Positions 24,336-36,900 of a DNA stretch of 64,000 nucleotides are shown piece after piece. Location of the stretch: positions 150,589,860-150,653,859 of the forward strand of contig OY726557.1 in assembly GCA_963383645.1 (NCBI GenBank). Reading direction: 5' to 3'. Numbering within the stretch: position 1 is the first letter of the stretch; each line of letters begins with the position of its first letter. A program made the translations under genes and the position numbers. Origin of the DNA: Muscardinus avellanarius (taxonomy: Eukaryota; Chordata; Mammalia; Rodentia; Gliridae). A model generated the notes under the pieces. That model was not told the origin of the DNA. It made no database searches and saw nothing but the letters and a program-made list of their open reading frames with translations.

Positions 24336-24595
24336 TTTTATTTTTGAAATGGAGTCTCACTAAGGTTCAAAGGGCTTCACTAAGTAGCTGAGTCTGGCCT
24401 CTAATCTGTGATCGGCCTCCCAAGTACTGGGATTACAAGCATATGGCACCCTGCCTAGTTTGTTTTTTTGCTTTAAAACAGAATCTTGCCAGTTTGCTGA
24501 GAGCCTCACTAAGTTTCTGAGGCTTGTTTTGAACCTGAAAAACTTCTATCTCATCCTATCTATTAAAGGGATTATAGGCATGTCCACCATGCCTG
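24336..24595 (-). repeat. Two adjoining old antisense SINE heads
   Basis: A first head at 24336-24455 (GAGTCTCACTAAGGTTCAAA to CACCCTGCC) and a second at 24465-24595 (CTTGCCAGTTTGCTGAGAGC to CACCATGCCTGG). The second has a counterpart in copy B (63480-63615). Confidence 0.7.
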
Positions 24596-24629
24596 GATAA
24601 TTGGGAATTATTTATATAATTATATGTTT

Positions 24630-24718
24630 GTTTATTTATCATGGTTCTAGGGATCAAACTCAAGGCCTTGCATATGCTAGGCAAGTGCTCCACAACTGAG
24701 CTATAAACTCCCATCCCT
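24630..24718 (-). repeat. ID-type SINE, antisense, shared
   Basis: TCTAGGGATCAAACTCAAGG, GCTAGGCAAGTGCTCCACAA and GAGCTATAAACTCCC. The copy B counterpart is at 63640-63723. Confidence 0.75.
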
Positions 24719-24794
24719 TAATTATTTTTCCTTTAAATTAGTTAAAGACAATGTATTTCACAGCTTTTACTTTTTTTGGTTGGCTTTTTTTTAA

Positions 24795-26239
<1,445 letters not shown>

Positions 26240-26240
<1 letters not shown>

Positions 26241-26352
26241 TAATTGGGCCTGGTGGCGCACACCTGTGGTCCCAGTATCAAGAGACCTAGATGGGCCTAG
26301 GAGTTTGACTCCAGCCTCATAGTGAGACCCCATCTCACAGAAAGAAAAAAAG
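26240..26352 (+). repeat. Old 7SL-derived SINE monomer
   Basis: GGGCCTGGTGGCGCACACCT, CTCATAGTGAGACCCCATCT and an A-rich tail, without an ID part. Confidence 0.7.
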
Positions 26353-26462
26353 AGAGGTGGGGGAGAAAAGAAGAAGAGACTAAGTCATTTCTTAAGTATT
26401 TTTCATTCACATTTCAATCTTAAGCCCATAATGTCTGGGTAACTAGAGGAACTCAACCCTAA

Positions 26463-26636
<174 letters not shown>

Positions 26637-26846
26637 TAGTTTTGCCACTGAGCATACTTTGAGAAAAAAAAATTATTATTTTATTTCTAGAGCAATAGAC
26701 CAATTTTATGCTTTATTAATAATGGTGGCTCTGAACTTTGTTAAAGTAGACTTACTATGTAGAAAATATATACATTTTGGAGGAAAGTTTGTAAGCTATA
26801 AGACCATATACTTGTGAAAAAAAGAACATGAACCTAGAAAAGATAG

Positions 26847-27131
<285 letters not shown>

Positions 27132-27365
27132 TGAGCCTTAATGGTTGGTGCTTTGACCCCTAAGATTTGTGAAACAGGCAGGGAATGGAGTTTTCAGAAG
27201 GCATTTTTTAATACTCGAGTTCTTTAAGATACTTGACTATTTTGAGAGGGATCAAAAGAACATAAGATTGAAAAGTTTATTGTCAGCCTAGCTCTTCTCT
27301 CTTTGATTTTGATTTCTGACACACGAGAATAGTATATAAATGTAATTTAAAAAGAAACACCTCTG

Positions 27366-27440
27366 ACAGGAGGTGTAGCTCAGTGGTAGAGTATTTGCTT
27401 AGTATGCATGAGGCCCTAGGATTGATTCCCAGAAGTTTAA
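27366..27440 (+). repeat. Lone ID-type SINE
   Basis: AGGTGTAGCTCAGTGGTAGA, then GCATGAGGCCCTAGGATTGA, a tRNA-Ala-like body with A and B promoter boxes. Confidence 0.85.
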
Positions 27441-27477
27441 AGAAAGAGATCAAATAAATCTAAAAAGAATTAATTCA

Positions 27478-27705
27478 AGATGGGCATTGTGGCACATACT
27501 TGTCATCCCAGTACTTGGGAAGCTGAGACAGGAGGATTACAGGATTGAGAACAGACTCAGCAAGTAGTGAAACTGTCATCAACCTAGTGAGACACTGTTT
27601 CAGAATAAAAAAAAAAAAGTAGGGATGGGGTATAGCTTGGAGATTGAATGCCTCTGAGTTTAATCCCCAGTACCAATAAGTAAATAAAAATAAATAGTTT
27701 AAATA
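27478..27705 (+). repeat. Composite SINE
   Basis: GATGGGCATTGTGGCACATA head, an internal A-run, and an ID-like tail ending TCCCCAGTACCA with a (TAAA)n tail. Confidence 0.8.
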
Positions 27706-28089
27706 AAATGAAATTATTAATCACTGCAAATCATTGTTGCAGATATATATCAGTATCAGTATTTAGACTACAGTTTTTTTGGAGGGCGTATGAATTTCCA
27801 GATTCTTATATTATCTCTGGACCCAAAAGACAAAATAAAGAAACTATTCTTTGAGTGATAGGAGATGTTTCAAGGTTCCCCCTAACAGGAAGTCACATGC
27901 AAGGTAGCAGCTCTTCCAGGAGGTTGACTAATTATGATTCAAGTCTAATTTTGAAGCAGAACAGGATTCTCTATATTTTCTTCTGAGGAATCCAGTCATT
28001 TCCAAGATTGCTTGCTTAGTTGACACGAGGCACAATACAATGTTGTATTAAGAAGGTTATATTATAATCACTATCTCTCTTTTTTCTTC

Positions 28090-28192
28090 TTTTCCTCACC
28101 CTCTCTTTCTCTTTCTCTCCCTCACTCTCCCCCTCTCCCCCTCTTCCTTTTCTCTCCTCTCCTCCTTTCTCTCTTTTTCTTTTTCTTCTTTA
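28090..28192. repeat. CT-rich low-complexity tract
   Basis: Almost only C and T, with CTCTCC and CTTT units. Confidence 0.9.
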
Positions 28193-28194
28193 TT

Positions 28195-28392
28195 CCATTC
28201 TGTGCTAATGATGGAACCCATAGTCTCACACATGCTAGGCAAGAATTCTATTACTGAGCTACACCCTCAGCTTTTTATATTTTTTAAATTTTGAGACAGA
28301 GTTTAAGTTGTGCAGACTGGCCTTGAATTTGGGATCCTTTTGCCTTAACCTCCCAAGGATCTGGTATTATAGGTATGCATCATTGTACTTGT
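28195..28392 (-). repeat. Diverged composite SINE, antisense
   Basis: ATGATGGAACCCATAGTCTC, CTAGGCAAGAATTCTATTAC, then a decayed antisense head. Confidence 0.7.
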
Positions 28393-28457
28393 TAAATGTT
28401 TTTTTGTGAATGTTTAAAATTCGATATTCAATTTTTTGCTTTCTGTTTTTTCTTGTG

Positions 28458-28657
28458 GGTTTTTTTTTTTTTTTTTTTGGTACTGGAGCTCGAACTCAGG
28501 GGAATTCTACCTTTCAGCTACACACCTGCACTTATTAATTTTTTTTTTACCTTGAAATAGGGTCTCACTAAGTTGCTGAGGCTGGCCTTGAACATTTGAC
28601 CATCCTGTTTCAACCTCCCAAGTACTGAGATAGAGACATGCACCACAGCACCTGGCC
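28458..28657 (-). repeat. Composite SINE, antisense
   Basis: A T-run, GGTACTGGAGCTCGAACTCA and the antisense head to CACCACAGCACCTGGCC. Confidence 0.85.
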
Positions 28658-28844
28658 CCATCTCCAGTTTCAGTTGAATAGCACGCGCTTCTAAAATTAG
28701 TTTTCTTAACAATTCTTAGCCTTATTTAAGATATAGAATTTTTTATTTTGGCAAATAGGGCTTCCTGAGAAGTTAACAAACAGGCAACCTAACTGAGGGG
28801 GATGGGAGGGGAGAAGAGGGAACTTTTCATACTCTGTCATTATT

Positions 28845-29040
28845 TAGTAAGAATTTTTATTTTTATTTTTTAAGGCATAGCAAATTATTTATTTCCTACA
28901 TTTTTGTACATTATGTCATTTTCTTATAGCAGTTATTTGTTTTATGTTATTTTGTCTATGAAATCAGAGAAGATATGGTATCATGCCTCAAGGTTTTTAG
29001 TCAATATTAATCAATTTACAACCTCTTATAGTGGGAAAAT
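28845..29040 (-). other. Apparent 3'-transduced segment of the ORF1-only LINE
   Basis: It lies between the element's own poly(A) and a second A-rich tail. In element direction an AATAAA (28893-28888) sits about 15-20 bases before the second tail, as expected if transcription read past the source element to the next polyadenylation signal. The copy at 45412-48193 lacks it. Confidence 0.7.
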
Positions 29041-30159
29041 TTCTTTTTTTTTCTTTTTTTTTTATTGGTGTACTGTATTCATACATCATAGTGGGATACA
29101 AACTTTTGTAGACATACATGCACACATCGCCCAGTCAGCCCCCACCCGAACCCCACCCCATTCTCTCCCCATCCCTCCCTCCCATGCTTGGCTTAGTGGT
29201 TGGCATCTAGTATTATAGCAATTTATCCAAAATTAAAAATGATAATCTCACATAACAGTTTCATTTGTCTGATACCAAGTTTTTGATGACTTAAAGATAA
29301 CATTTCAATATTTCTTTTTGCTTTCTTTCTTACCAGAGAATCTATTTTTTCTATTTTTTAGGTGAAACTATCATATATTTATATATTTATTTTTCAGAAA
29401 AAAAAATTTATCCTGATATGGAAAATGGACTCTAGATACCCAAAACGATCTTGAAAAAGAACAAAGCTAGAAGATAAATATTTTCTGATTTCAAACCATA
29501 TAAAGCTACAATAATTGAAACAGTGTAGTACTATTCTAAAGGCAGATATATAAACCATTGGAGTTAAATAAAAGCCTAGAGCTAAATTCTTCCCTATATT
29601 GTCAAGTTATTTTTGACAAGGTTTCCACGAACATTTGGTGGTGGAAATAATAATCTTTTAACTAAATATTGTTGAAACATAATAATTACATGGAAAAGAA
29701 TAAAGTTGGACCCTTACCTAATCCCATATACAAATATTAACTCAAAATAGATAAAAGACCTAAATATAAATCTTAAGACTATAAACTTTTAGGAGAAAAA
29801 TCATAAAACCTCACAACATTGAAATTGGCAGTGATTTCTTGGATATGATTTCAATGGCACAGGCAACAGAAGAGTATACAAACTCCCTAAAAAATAAAAA
29901 AAATTGTATATCCAAAGACAATGTAAATAGAGTTAACAGTTACTAATAGAATGGGATAAAATATTTCCAAATGCTATATCTGAAGGTATATTAATATTCC
30001 AACTAGAAATCCTAAAAATTAACAACAATAAAGGCAAACAATACCCTTTAGAGATAGGTAAAAGACTAACATAAATAATGAATCTCCGCATATAACCAGT
30101 CTTAGTTGTCTGTTGGATGGAAATTCTTGTTTCTCTGGTTCTGGTGTGTTACCTATTTC

Positions 30160-31062
30160 TTATTTGTAGTTAATCTCTTTGAGTATTTTCTCTAGTGCTG
30201 GTTTTGAAGACATAAATTCCTTCAGTTTCTGTTTGTCATGGAAGCTTCTTATTTCTCCATCTAATTTGATAGAAAGTTTTGCTGGGTAGGAAATTTTTGG
30301 CTGGAAGTTATTTTCTTTCAGAGTTTGGAATATGTTACTCCAAGCATTTCTGGCTCTCATGACTTGGTTTGGGAAGTCTGGAGTGATTGTAATTGGTTTG
30401 CCTCTGAATGTCACTTGGCCCTTTGTTTTTGTTGCCTTTAAGATTCTCTGCTTGGCTTCCACATTGGTCATTTTGACAATTATGTGGTGTGGGGATCCTC
30501 TTCTCCGATCCTGTCTAAAGGGAGTTCTATAAGTTTCCTGGATCTGTGTATCAACCTCTTGCTCTATGTTTGGAAAATTTTCTGCTATTACTTCCTTGAA
30601 GAGATTGTTGATCCCTTTGGTTTCACTTTCTTTTCCCTCCTCTATTCCAATTATTCTTAGGTTAGCTCTCTTAAAATGAGCCCATATTTCTTCAATCTCA
30701 GATTCCTGCTGTCGGATATTTTTTACTAGATTAGAAACTATGCGTTCATTTTTGGAATGATCATCTTCTAAGAGCGAGATTCTGTTCTCCATGTGGTCTA
30801 ATCGATTGTTTGTGCTTTGAATTGAGGCCTTTACTTCATTAATTGCATCCTTTATCTCCTTTTGGCTCTCTCTGAGTTCTTTTCGAAGCACCTCTATTAT
30901 TTCTACAGTTATTTTCCTGATTTGATCTTCTAGAAATCTCTGATTTTCTGTTTTATTGGGTTCTGATGTTGTGGGGTTGTGGGCATTCATTGCTCCAGTA
31001 TTATTCCTCTTTCCCATGATTTCGGGAGTTTGTGCCTTCTCTGGGCTCTTCCCTTGGGTCAC
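30160..31062 (-). CDS. LINE ORF1 (RNA-binding protein), intact
   Basis: An open frame of 300 codons. The frame opens at a GTG, and the first ATG (31017) gives MGKRNNTGAM and a protein of 285 residues. The order is a short basic start, a coiled-coil segment (residues about 45-115; RKELRESQKEI, NRLDHMENRISLLEDD), an RRM-like domain (WAHFKRANLRIIGIEE, QIQETYRTP, HIIVKM) and a C-terminal domain (NNFQPKISYPAKLS, then PALEKILKEI). These are the L1 ORF1p domains: trimer formation, RNA binding and chaperone activity in the retrotransposition particle. No ORF2 follows. The lack of any stop or frameshift suggests youth or selection, while the copy at 46164 is broken. Confidence 0.85.
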   Translation of the reverse strand: MTQGKSPEKAQTPEIMGKRNNTGAMNAHNPTTSEPNKTENQRFLEDQIRKITVEIIEVLRKELRESQKEIKDAINEVKASIQSTNNRLDHMENRISLLEDDHSKNERIVSNLVKNIRQQESEIEEIWAHFKRANLRIIGIEEGKESETKGINNLFKEVIAENFPNIEQEVDTQIQETYRTPFRQDRRRGSPHHIIVKMTNVEAKQRILKATKTKGQVTFRGKPITITPDFPNQVMRARNAWSNIFQTLKENNFQPKISYPAKLSIKLDGEIRSFHDKQKLKEFMSSKPALEKILKEINYK

Positions 31063-31793
31063 TATGACTTCACTTAAGGTGTTCTGGATCTTGAGTCAGT
31101 AGTATCTCAGACCCCACTACTTCTTTACTGGGTTGTATCACAGAGTCTCCGACCCAGAGAGTCGATAGAGGCTGCTTTAGATTGTGGGGGGTGCCAGGTT
31201 GCACGTTCTCCTATGGTGTGATATCTCTGCCACCGCCACTCCCCCACTGGGTCAAGTCCCAGGGAGTACAGTACTGGGATTTCTCCTCTGTGGCCCGCAA
31301 TTTGACTCACTGTTCTTGAGTACGCAGATGTAGCTGTACTGGATTCGGTGAATTCTCTGCTGCTGCCGCCAGTGGCAATATGGCGCCGCTGCTACGCCCT
31401 CGGCCGTGAGGCTGGCGTATTTCTTCTTGGTTTTGATTTCCACTCTGAATACCTGCAGCGTGTGCTGAGCTCAGCCACTGGGAGCTTTAGATTTTTACCT
31501 GCGGCGAGAAATCCCGCCTGGCTGTTCCGCAGCGGCTCACCTCGGCTTGCTGTAGCCGTCCGGTGAACTCCCCGCTGCCGCCGGCAGTAAAGCGCTGCTG
31601 CCGCGTCTGTGGCTCTGTTCTCAGTCTGCTTTCTCTCTGGAGCCTGTTGATTTTTTTGTTTCTCTGGTGATGGTGTTTTCTGGCTATGAAAGGCGCTGAT
31701 TTTGTGGTAATGGAGATTAGTTGTTAGCGGGGCTCTTAAGCCCCGCTTTTCTCAGTCGCCATCTTCCCAGAAGTCCTATACTCTGTCATTATT

Positions 31794-32074
31794 AACACTC
31801 AGCATTTCAACTCTATAAAGTGAATCTCTTTAATTTCCTGATTACAATTTGTCTGGGATTTTTCTTTCCCTTAAAGGCCAGTGAAAGAGTGATGAGCAAG
31901 ATATAAATACTTGGAGAATTAACTGAATAAAAGTAAAATAACTGATGCATGTGATTGCCACAAGGACGTCTAGAAAAAAATGAATCTTTTTAAATTCTGT
32001 GGTAAAAGAGAATTAAAAATAGTAACTAGGAACTGACTATAAACCTAGACATGATAAAGGGCTTTATTTTCAAA
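31794..32074. other. Intron 8 sequence of copy A
   Basis: No repeat or gene recognised. Confidence 0.4.
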
Positions 32075-32417
32075 TTTTCTTTATTCTTTTATTGGTGCAT
32101 TTTAGTTATACATCTTAGTGGAGTACAAGATGGTAGAGGCATACGTACACATTTTACTCATTCAGCTCTTCCCCAACTCCCACCCCATTCCCTTTCCCCT
32201 CCCTGCTTCTCTCTCATGTTTTGCTTGGTGATTGAATTTGGTATGTTTGTGAATATACATCATGTACATTAGGGAAGTTCCCTCTACCTCTCCCACCCCC
32301 CTCAGTTCGGTTGCCTTATTTGTTTTGTTCATGTTATGGTTTCTCCTTCTTTGTCTAGAGTTCCTACTATGACCCATTTTCTCCCTAGCTTCCACATATT
32401 AGGGAAAGCATCTGATA

Positions 32418-32638
32418 TTTTTTCTTTTTTTTTTTTTTCTTTTTTGGTGGTATTAGGGGTGGAGCCCAGGAGCTTTCTACCTCCAGGCTATCCTCCTAGA
32501 CCTATTTTATATTTTATTTGGAAACATAGTCTCACTAAGTTGCTGAGAGCCTCACTAAGTAGCTGAGGCTGGTTTTGAACCTATGCAATCCTCCTGTCTC
32601 AGCCTTCCAAGCATTATAAGTGTGCACCACGATGCCCG

Positions 32639-32640
<2 letters not shown>
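32418..32640 (-). repeat. Composite SINE, antisense, nested in L1
   Basis: A T-run, GGTGGTATTAGGGGTGGAGC and the antisense head to CACCACGATGCCCGGG. Confidence 0.85.

Positions 32641-32680
<40 letters not shown>
32641..32680. repeat. Poly(T) run of 40
   Basis: An uninterrupted T-run at the head side of the SINE. A tail is expected on the other side, so this second run is unusual and may be part of a further truncated insertion. Confidence 0.95.
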
Positions 32681-32687
<7 letters not shown>

Positions 32688-33137
32688 TGTAACTGACTAA
32701 TCTCACTTAGCATAATAGCACAGATGTTTGCCAACTTTTGTTTCCATGGATTGTATCCCTCTCCCCTTTTGTTGTCTTCTGGTAGGAAATTGTAGACTTT
32801 GTCTTAGTGTCAAGCTTTGGAAAAAAATACATAACAGGCAAATGATTAACCAACCAATTGGTGGGCACCTGTTCTGTGGCCAAATTCCATTCAATGAAAA
32901 GCTATGGCCAGGAGGTGGTGGGCAAGGCCTAGCTAGTATTCAGAAGTTCAAATTTTGAGTCATATAAAGACTTAGAAAACATCAGAACATCAGAGGTCTG
33001 TGAGTCTTTGGGTTTCTTTATAGGTACAGTTGAAACCAGTCCCAAAAGAACCTCTTTGGGAGAAGATGGATTGAAGGTTTATGTCATACAAATCCATTTT
33101 TTTTTACTCTGTTGCTGCTGGTTGTTTTTTGGTGCAG

Positions 33138-33241
33138 GTATGATGAGAGGAGAGGATCCATGGACCCTGGTTATCCCCAGCTGATTAGCAAGTGCTTCTC
33201 AGGAATTGGACCTACAGTTGATGCTGTCTTCTTTCTCGAAA
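33138..33241 (+). CDS. MMP12-like: Copy A exon 9: hemopexin blade 3-4
   Basis: 104 bases between GGTGCAG and GTAAGT. Reads YDERRGSMDPGYPQLIS, then GIGPTVDAVFF. Correct length and phases. Confidence 0.92.
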
Positions 33242-33249
33242 GTAAGTAA

Positions 33250-33466
33250 ATGGCGAGCATGGTGGCACAGTCTTGTAATCCCAGTACTTCAGAGGCTGAG
33301 ACAGGAAGATTACAGGTTTACTGCCAGCCTCAGCTATTTAGTGAGGCCCTCTGCAACTTAGTGAGACCCTGTATCAAAATAAACAATAAAAAATAGGGCT
33401 GGGGTGTATCTTGGAGGTAGAATGCCACTGAGTTCAATCTTCAGTACCACGAAAAAAGAAAGTATC
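33250..33466 (+). repeat. Composite SINE just after exon 9
   Basis: GGCGAGCATGGTGGCACAGT head, ID-like tail to TTCAGTACCACG plus A. It begins within ten bases of the exon 9 donor. Confidence 0.85.
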
Positions 33467-33539
33467 TTAGGAAGTCATGAAGGTACTGGCAATTGCCTTT
33501 GGAAAACAATAGAAAGTCTCTTAAGATTAGAGAAAGTTT

Positions 33540-33760
33540 GGCATGGTGGCGCACGCTTGTAATCCCAGCATTTGGGAGGCTGAGACTGGAGGATTGTGTT
33601 TTGTGGACAGCCTCAGCTACTTAGTGAGGCCCTCTGCAACTTGGTGAGACCCTGTCTCAAAATAAAGAATAAAAAATAGGGCAGGGGGTGTAGCTTTGGA
33701 GGTCAATTGCCCCTGGGTTCCATCCCCAGACCCACCAAAAAAAAAAAAAAAAAAAAAAGA
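33540..33760 (+). repeat. Composite SINE
   Basis: GGCATGGTGGCGCACGCTTG head, ID-like tail to CCATCCCCAGACCCACC and an A-run. Confidence 0.88.
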
Positions 33761-33798
33761 TTAGAGAGCATGTCCCCCACGTTGGAATAGGACAGCAG

Positions 33799-33801
33799 CT
33801 A

Positions 33802-33852
<51 letters not shown>
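33799..33852. repeat. (TG)n microsatellite
   Basis: TG run with a single TTTG interruption, adjoining an antisense SINE. Confidence 0.95.
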
Positions 33853-33859
<7 letters not shown>

Positions 33860-33905
33860 GAATTAAACTCAGGAACATTCTACCTCTGAGTTATGTCCCC
33901 CAGAT

Positions 33906-36900
33906 CCTTTTTTAAATTTTTTAAATTTTTATTGGTGCATTATATTCATACATCATAACGGGACAAAAACTTATGTAGACATACATTCACACATCGCCCA
34001 ATTAGCCCCTACCCAATCCTCACCCCATTCCCTCTCCTTACCTCCTTCCCATGCTTGGCTTAGTGATGACATCTCTATGTTTGTTTAAGTACATCATGTG
34101 CTTTAGAGAGTTTCGTTCTTCTCCCCTTTCTTCCCCTCAGTTAGGTTGCCTTAGTTGCTCCTCTATAGGATCTCCTTATTCACCTAGAGTTCCTCCTATG
34201 ACCCATTTCACCTTAGCTTTCACATATTAGGGAAAGCATCTGATTTCTTACTTTTTGTGCCTTACTATTCTCACTTAGCATAATGTCCTCCAGTTCCATC
34301 CATTTCACTGAAAATTATATAATTTCTTTTTATGGCTAAGTAAGATTCCATTGTGTACATATCCCACAGTTTTGTAATCCATTCATCTGTTGATGGACAT
34401 CCTGGTTGGTTCCATAGTTTGTCTATAGTGAACTGTGCAGCTATGAACATAGATATGCATGCATTAGTTTGGTAGTTTGGCTTGCTTTCTTTTGGGTAGA
34501 TACCCGGAAGTGGTGTTGCTGGATCCTCATTCTTCTGAGGATCCTCCATACTGTTTTGCAAAGTGGTTGCACTAATTTGCAATCCCACCAACAATGTTTT
34601 AAGAGTTACCACTTCTCCACATCCTTTCCAGCATTTGTTGTTGTTTGTGTTTTCAATTATTGCCATTCTAGTTGGAGTTAGGTAAAATCTCAGGGTAGTT
34701 TTGATTTGCATCTCTCTGATCGCCAATGATGTTGAACATTTTTTTATTCATTCATTAGCCATTTGAATTTCTTCTTTTGTGAAGTGTCTATTTAGTTCAC
34801 TTGCCCATTATTTGGTTGGATTTTTTTTTTTAGTGTTGAATGTCTTGAGTTCTCTATATATTCTAGATATTAGTCCTCTATCAGAGGAGTAGGTGGCAAA
34901 AATCTTCTCCCTTCCTGTTGGCTCTTGGTTGAGGTTCTTGACAGTTTACTTTGCTGAACAGAAGCTCTTCAGTGTCATGCAATCCCATGTATTGATTCAC
35001 CTTTTAGTTTCTTGTGCCTCTGGAGTCTTGATGAGAAAGTTTTTACCAGTGCCTATGTGTTACAGTATTGGAACTATGTCCTCTTTAAGGAGCTTCAGAG
35101 TCTCTGGTCTAATTTCCAAGTCTTTGATCCATCTTCAGTTGATTCTTGTACAGGGTGAGAAAGTGGGATTTGTTTCAATTTTTCTGCATATAGTTAACCA
35201 GTTTTGCCAACACCATTTGTTGAACAGACTATCTTTCTTCCAGTGTATGTTTTTGGCCCCTTTGTCAAATATCAATTGGCTGTAAGTGTGTGGATTTGTT
35301 TTTGAGTCTTTTATTCTGCTCCATTAGTCTATGTATCTGTTTTTGTGCCAGTACCATACTTTTTTTTTTTTATTACAATGGCTTTGTAGTATGGTTTAAA
35401 GTCAGGTATTGTGATTCCTCCTGCATGGTTTCTGTTGCTAGAACTTCTTCGGCTATTCTGGGCTTTTTTTTGTTCCAAATGAATTTAAGGACTGATTTTT
35501 CTGTCTGAGAGGAATGATCTTGGTAGTTTAATGGGCATTGTGTTGAATCTATAGATCACTTTTGGAAGTATGGCCATTTTAATGATATTTGTTCTGCCTA
35601 TCCATGAACATGGAAGATCTTTCCATCTTCTAAGATCTTCTTCTATTTCTTTTTTCAATGTTTTATAATTTTCTTTGTAGAAGTTTTTTTTTATCTCCTT
35701 GGTTAAGTTTATTCCTAAGTATCTTATTTTTTTTGTGGGAAATCATGAATGGAAGTGTTTTCTGAATTTCTTTTTCAGTGTATTTATGGTTGGTATACAG
35801 AAAAGCTTCTGCTTTTTTAAGATTGATTTTGTATCCAGACACTTTGCTGGATTTATTGATAAGCTCTATAAGTCTTTTGGTTGAGTTTGTTGGGTCTTCT
35901 AGGTATAGTATCGTGTCATCTGAAAATAGTGAAAGTTTGAGTTCTTCTTTTCCTATTTGTACTCCTTTGATATCCTTTTCTTGCCTTATTGTTCTGGCTA
36001 GGGTCTCAAGTACTAGAGAAGTGGTGATAATGGACATCCTTGTCTTGTTCCTGTTTTTAGAGGAAATTCTTGAAGTTTTTCCCCATTTAACATGATGTTG
36101 ACTATGGGCTTATTGTAGATTGCCTTTATGATGTTGAGGTATGTTCCTTCTATTTCAGTTCTCTGCAGTGTTTTTATCATAAATGGATGTTGGATTTTAT
36201 CAAAGGCATTTTCAGCATCTATTAAAATGATCATGTGATTTTTGTCTTTGGTTCTGTTTATATTATGAATTACATGGATTGATTTTTGTATGTTGAACCA
36301 GCCTTATATCATTGGGATGAAGCCTACCTGGTCATGGTGTATGATTTTTCTTGATGTGGTTTTGAATGACTGTTGCTAGTATTTTGTTTAGCAGTTTTGC
36401 TTCCAAGTTCTTCAAATATATAGGCCTGTAGTTTTCCTTCCTTAAACTGTCTTTATTTGGTTTTGGTATTAATGTGATGTTGGGTTCATAGAATGTATTT
36501 GGGAGAGTACCATTTATCTCTATTTCACAAAATAGATTGAGGAGTATCGGAATTAGGTCTTCTATAAAAGTTTTATAAAATTCACTTTGGAAGCCATCTG
36601 GTCCTGGGCTTTTCTTTGATGGTAAGGTCTTTATTCCTGTTTCAATCTCTTTGATTGCTATTGGTTGGTTTAAATTTTCTATGTCTTCTTGACTCAGTTT
36701 AGGAAGGTTGTATTTCCTCCAGTTGTCAATTTCCTCCAGATTTTCCACTTTGTTGGAGTACAGTTTTTCAAAGTAATTTTGGATAATCCTCTGGATTTCT
36801 GCACTGTCGGTTGTGATATCTCCTTTTTCATCTCTTATCTTCAAATTTTGGGTTGATTCCCTTTTTTAGTTAAATTGGCTAGTGGTTTATCTATCTTGTT

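Larger units (their letters stand above)
28829..31793 (-). mobile_element. ORF1-only LINE, full-length, with target-site duplication and 3' transduction
   Basis: ATACTCTGTCATTATT (16 bases) flanks it exactly at 28829-28844 and 31778-31793. In the element's own direction it starts at about 31777 with GGGAAGATGGCGACTGAG, has a GC-rich 5' UTR of about 0.7 kb, ORF1 (31062-30160), about 0.1 kb of spacer, an inverted piece of old L1 ORF2 (about 29990-29390), a G-rich L1-type 3' UTR, and poly(A) at 29066-29041. About 165 bases of further sequence and a second A-rich tail (about 28874-28854) follow before the duplication. The nick context TT/AATA agrees with L1 endonuclease. It presumably relies on L1 ORF2 protein from elsewhere. 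It lies in intron 8 of copy A, antisense to it. Confidence 0.85.
32075..32735 (-). mobile_element. L1 3' UTR fragment, split by a SINE
   Basis: The minus strand ends with poly(A) preceded by GTATAACTAAAATGCACCAA, with the purine-rich tract upstream. It continues past the SINE with CTTTTTGTAACTGACTAATC, which also occurs in the other L1 3' ends of the window. Confidence 0.75.

Noticed and set aside
27366..27440. A possible functional tRNA gene
   Set aside because: It has A- and B-box-like sequence, but it is an ID-type SINE of a high-copy family with an A-rich end and no proper cloverleaf.
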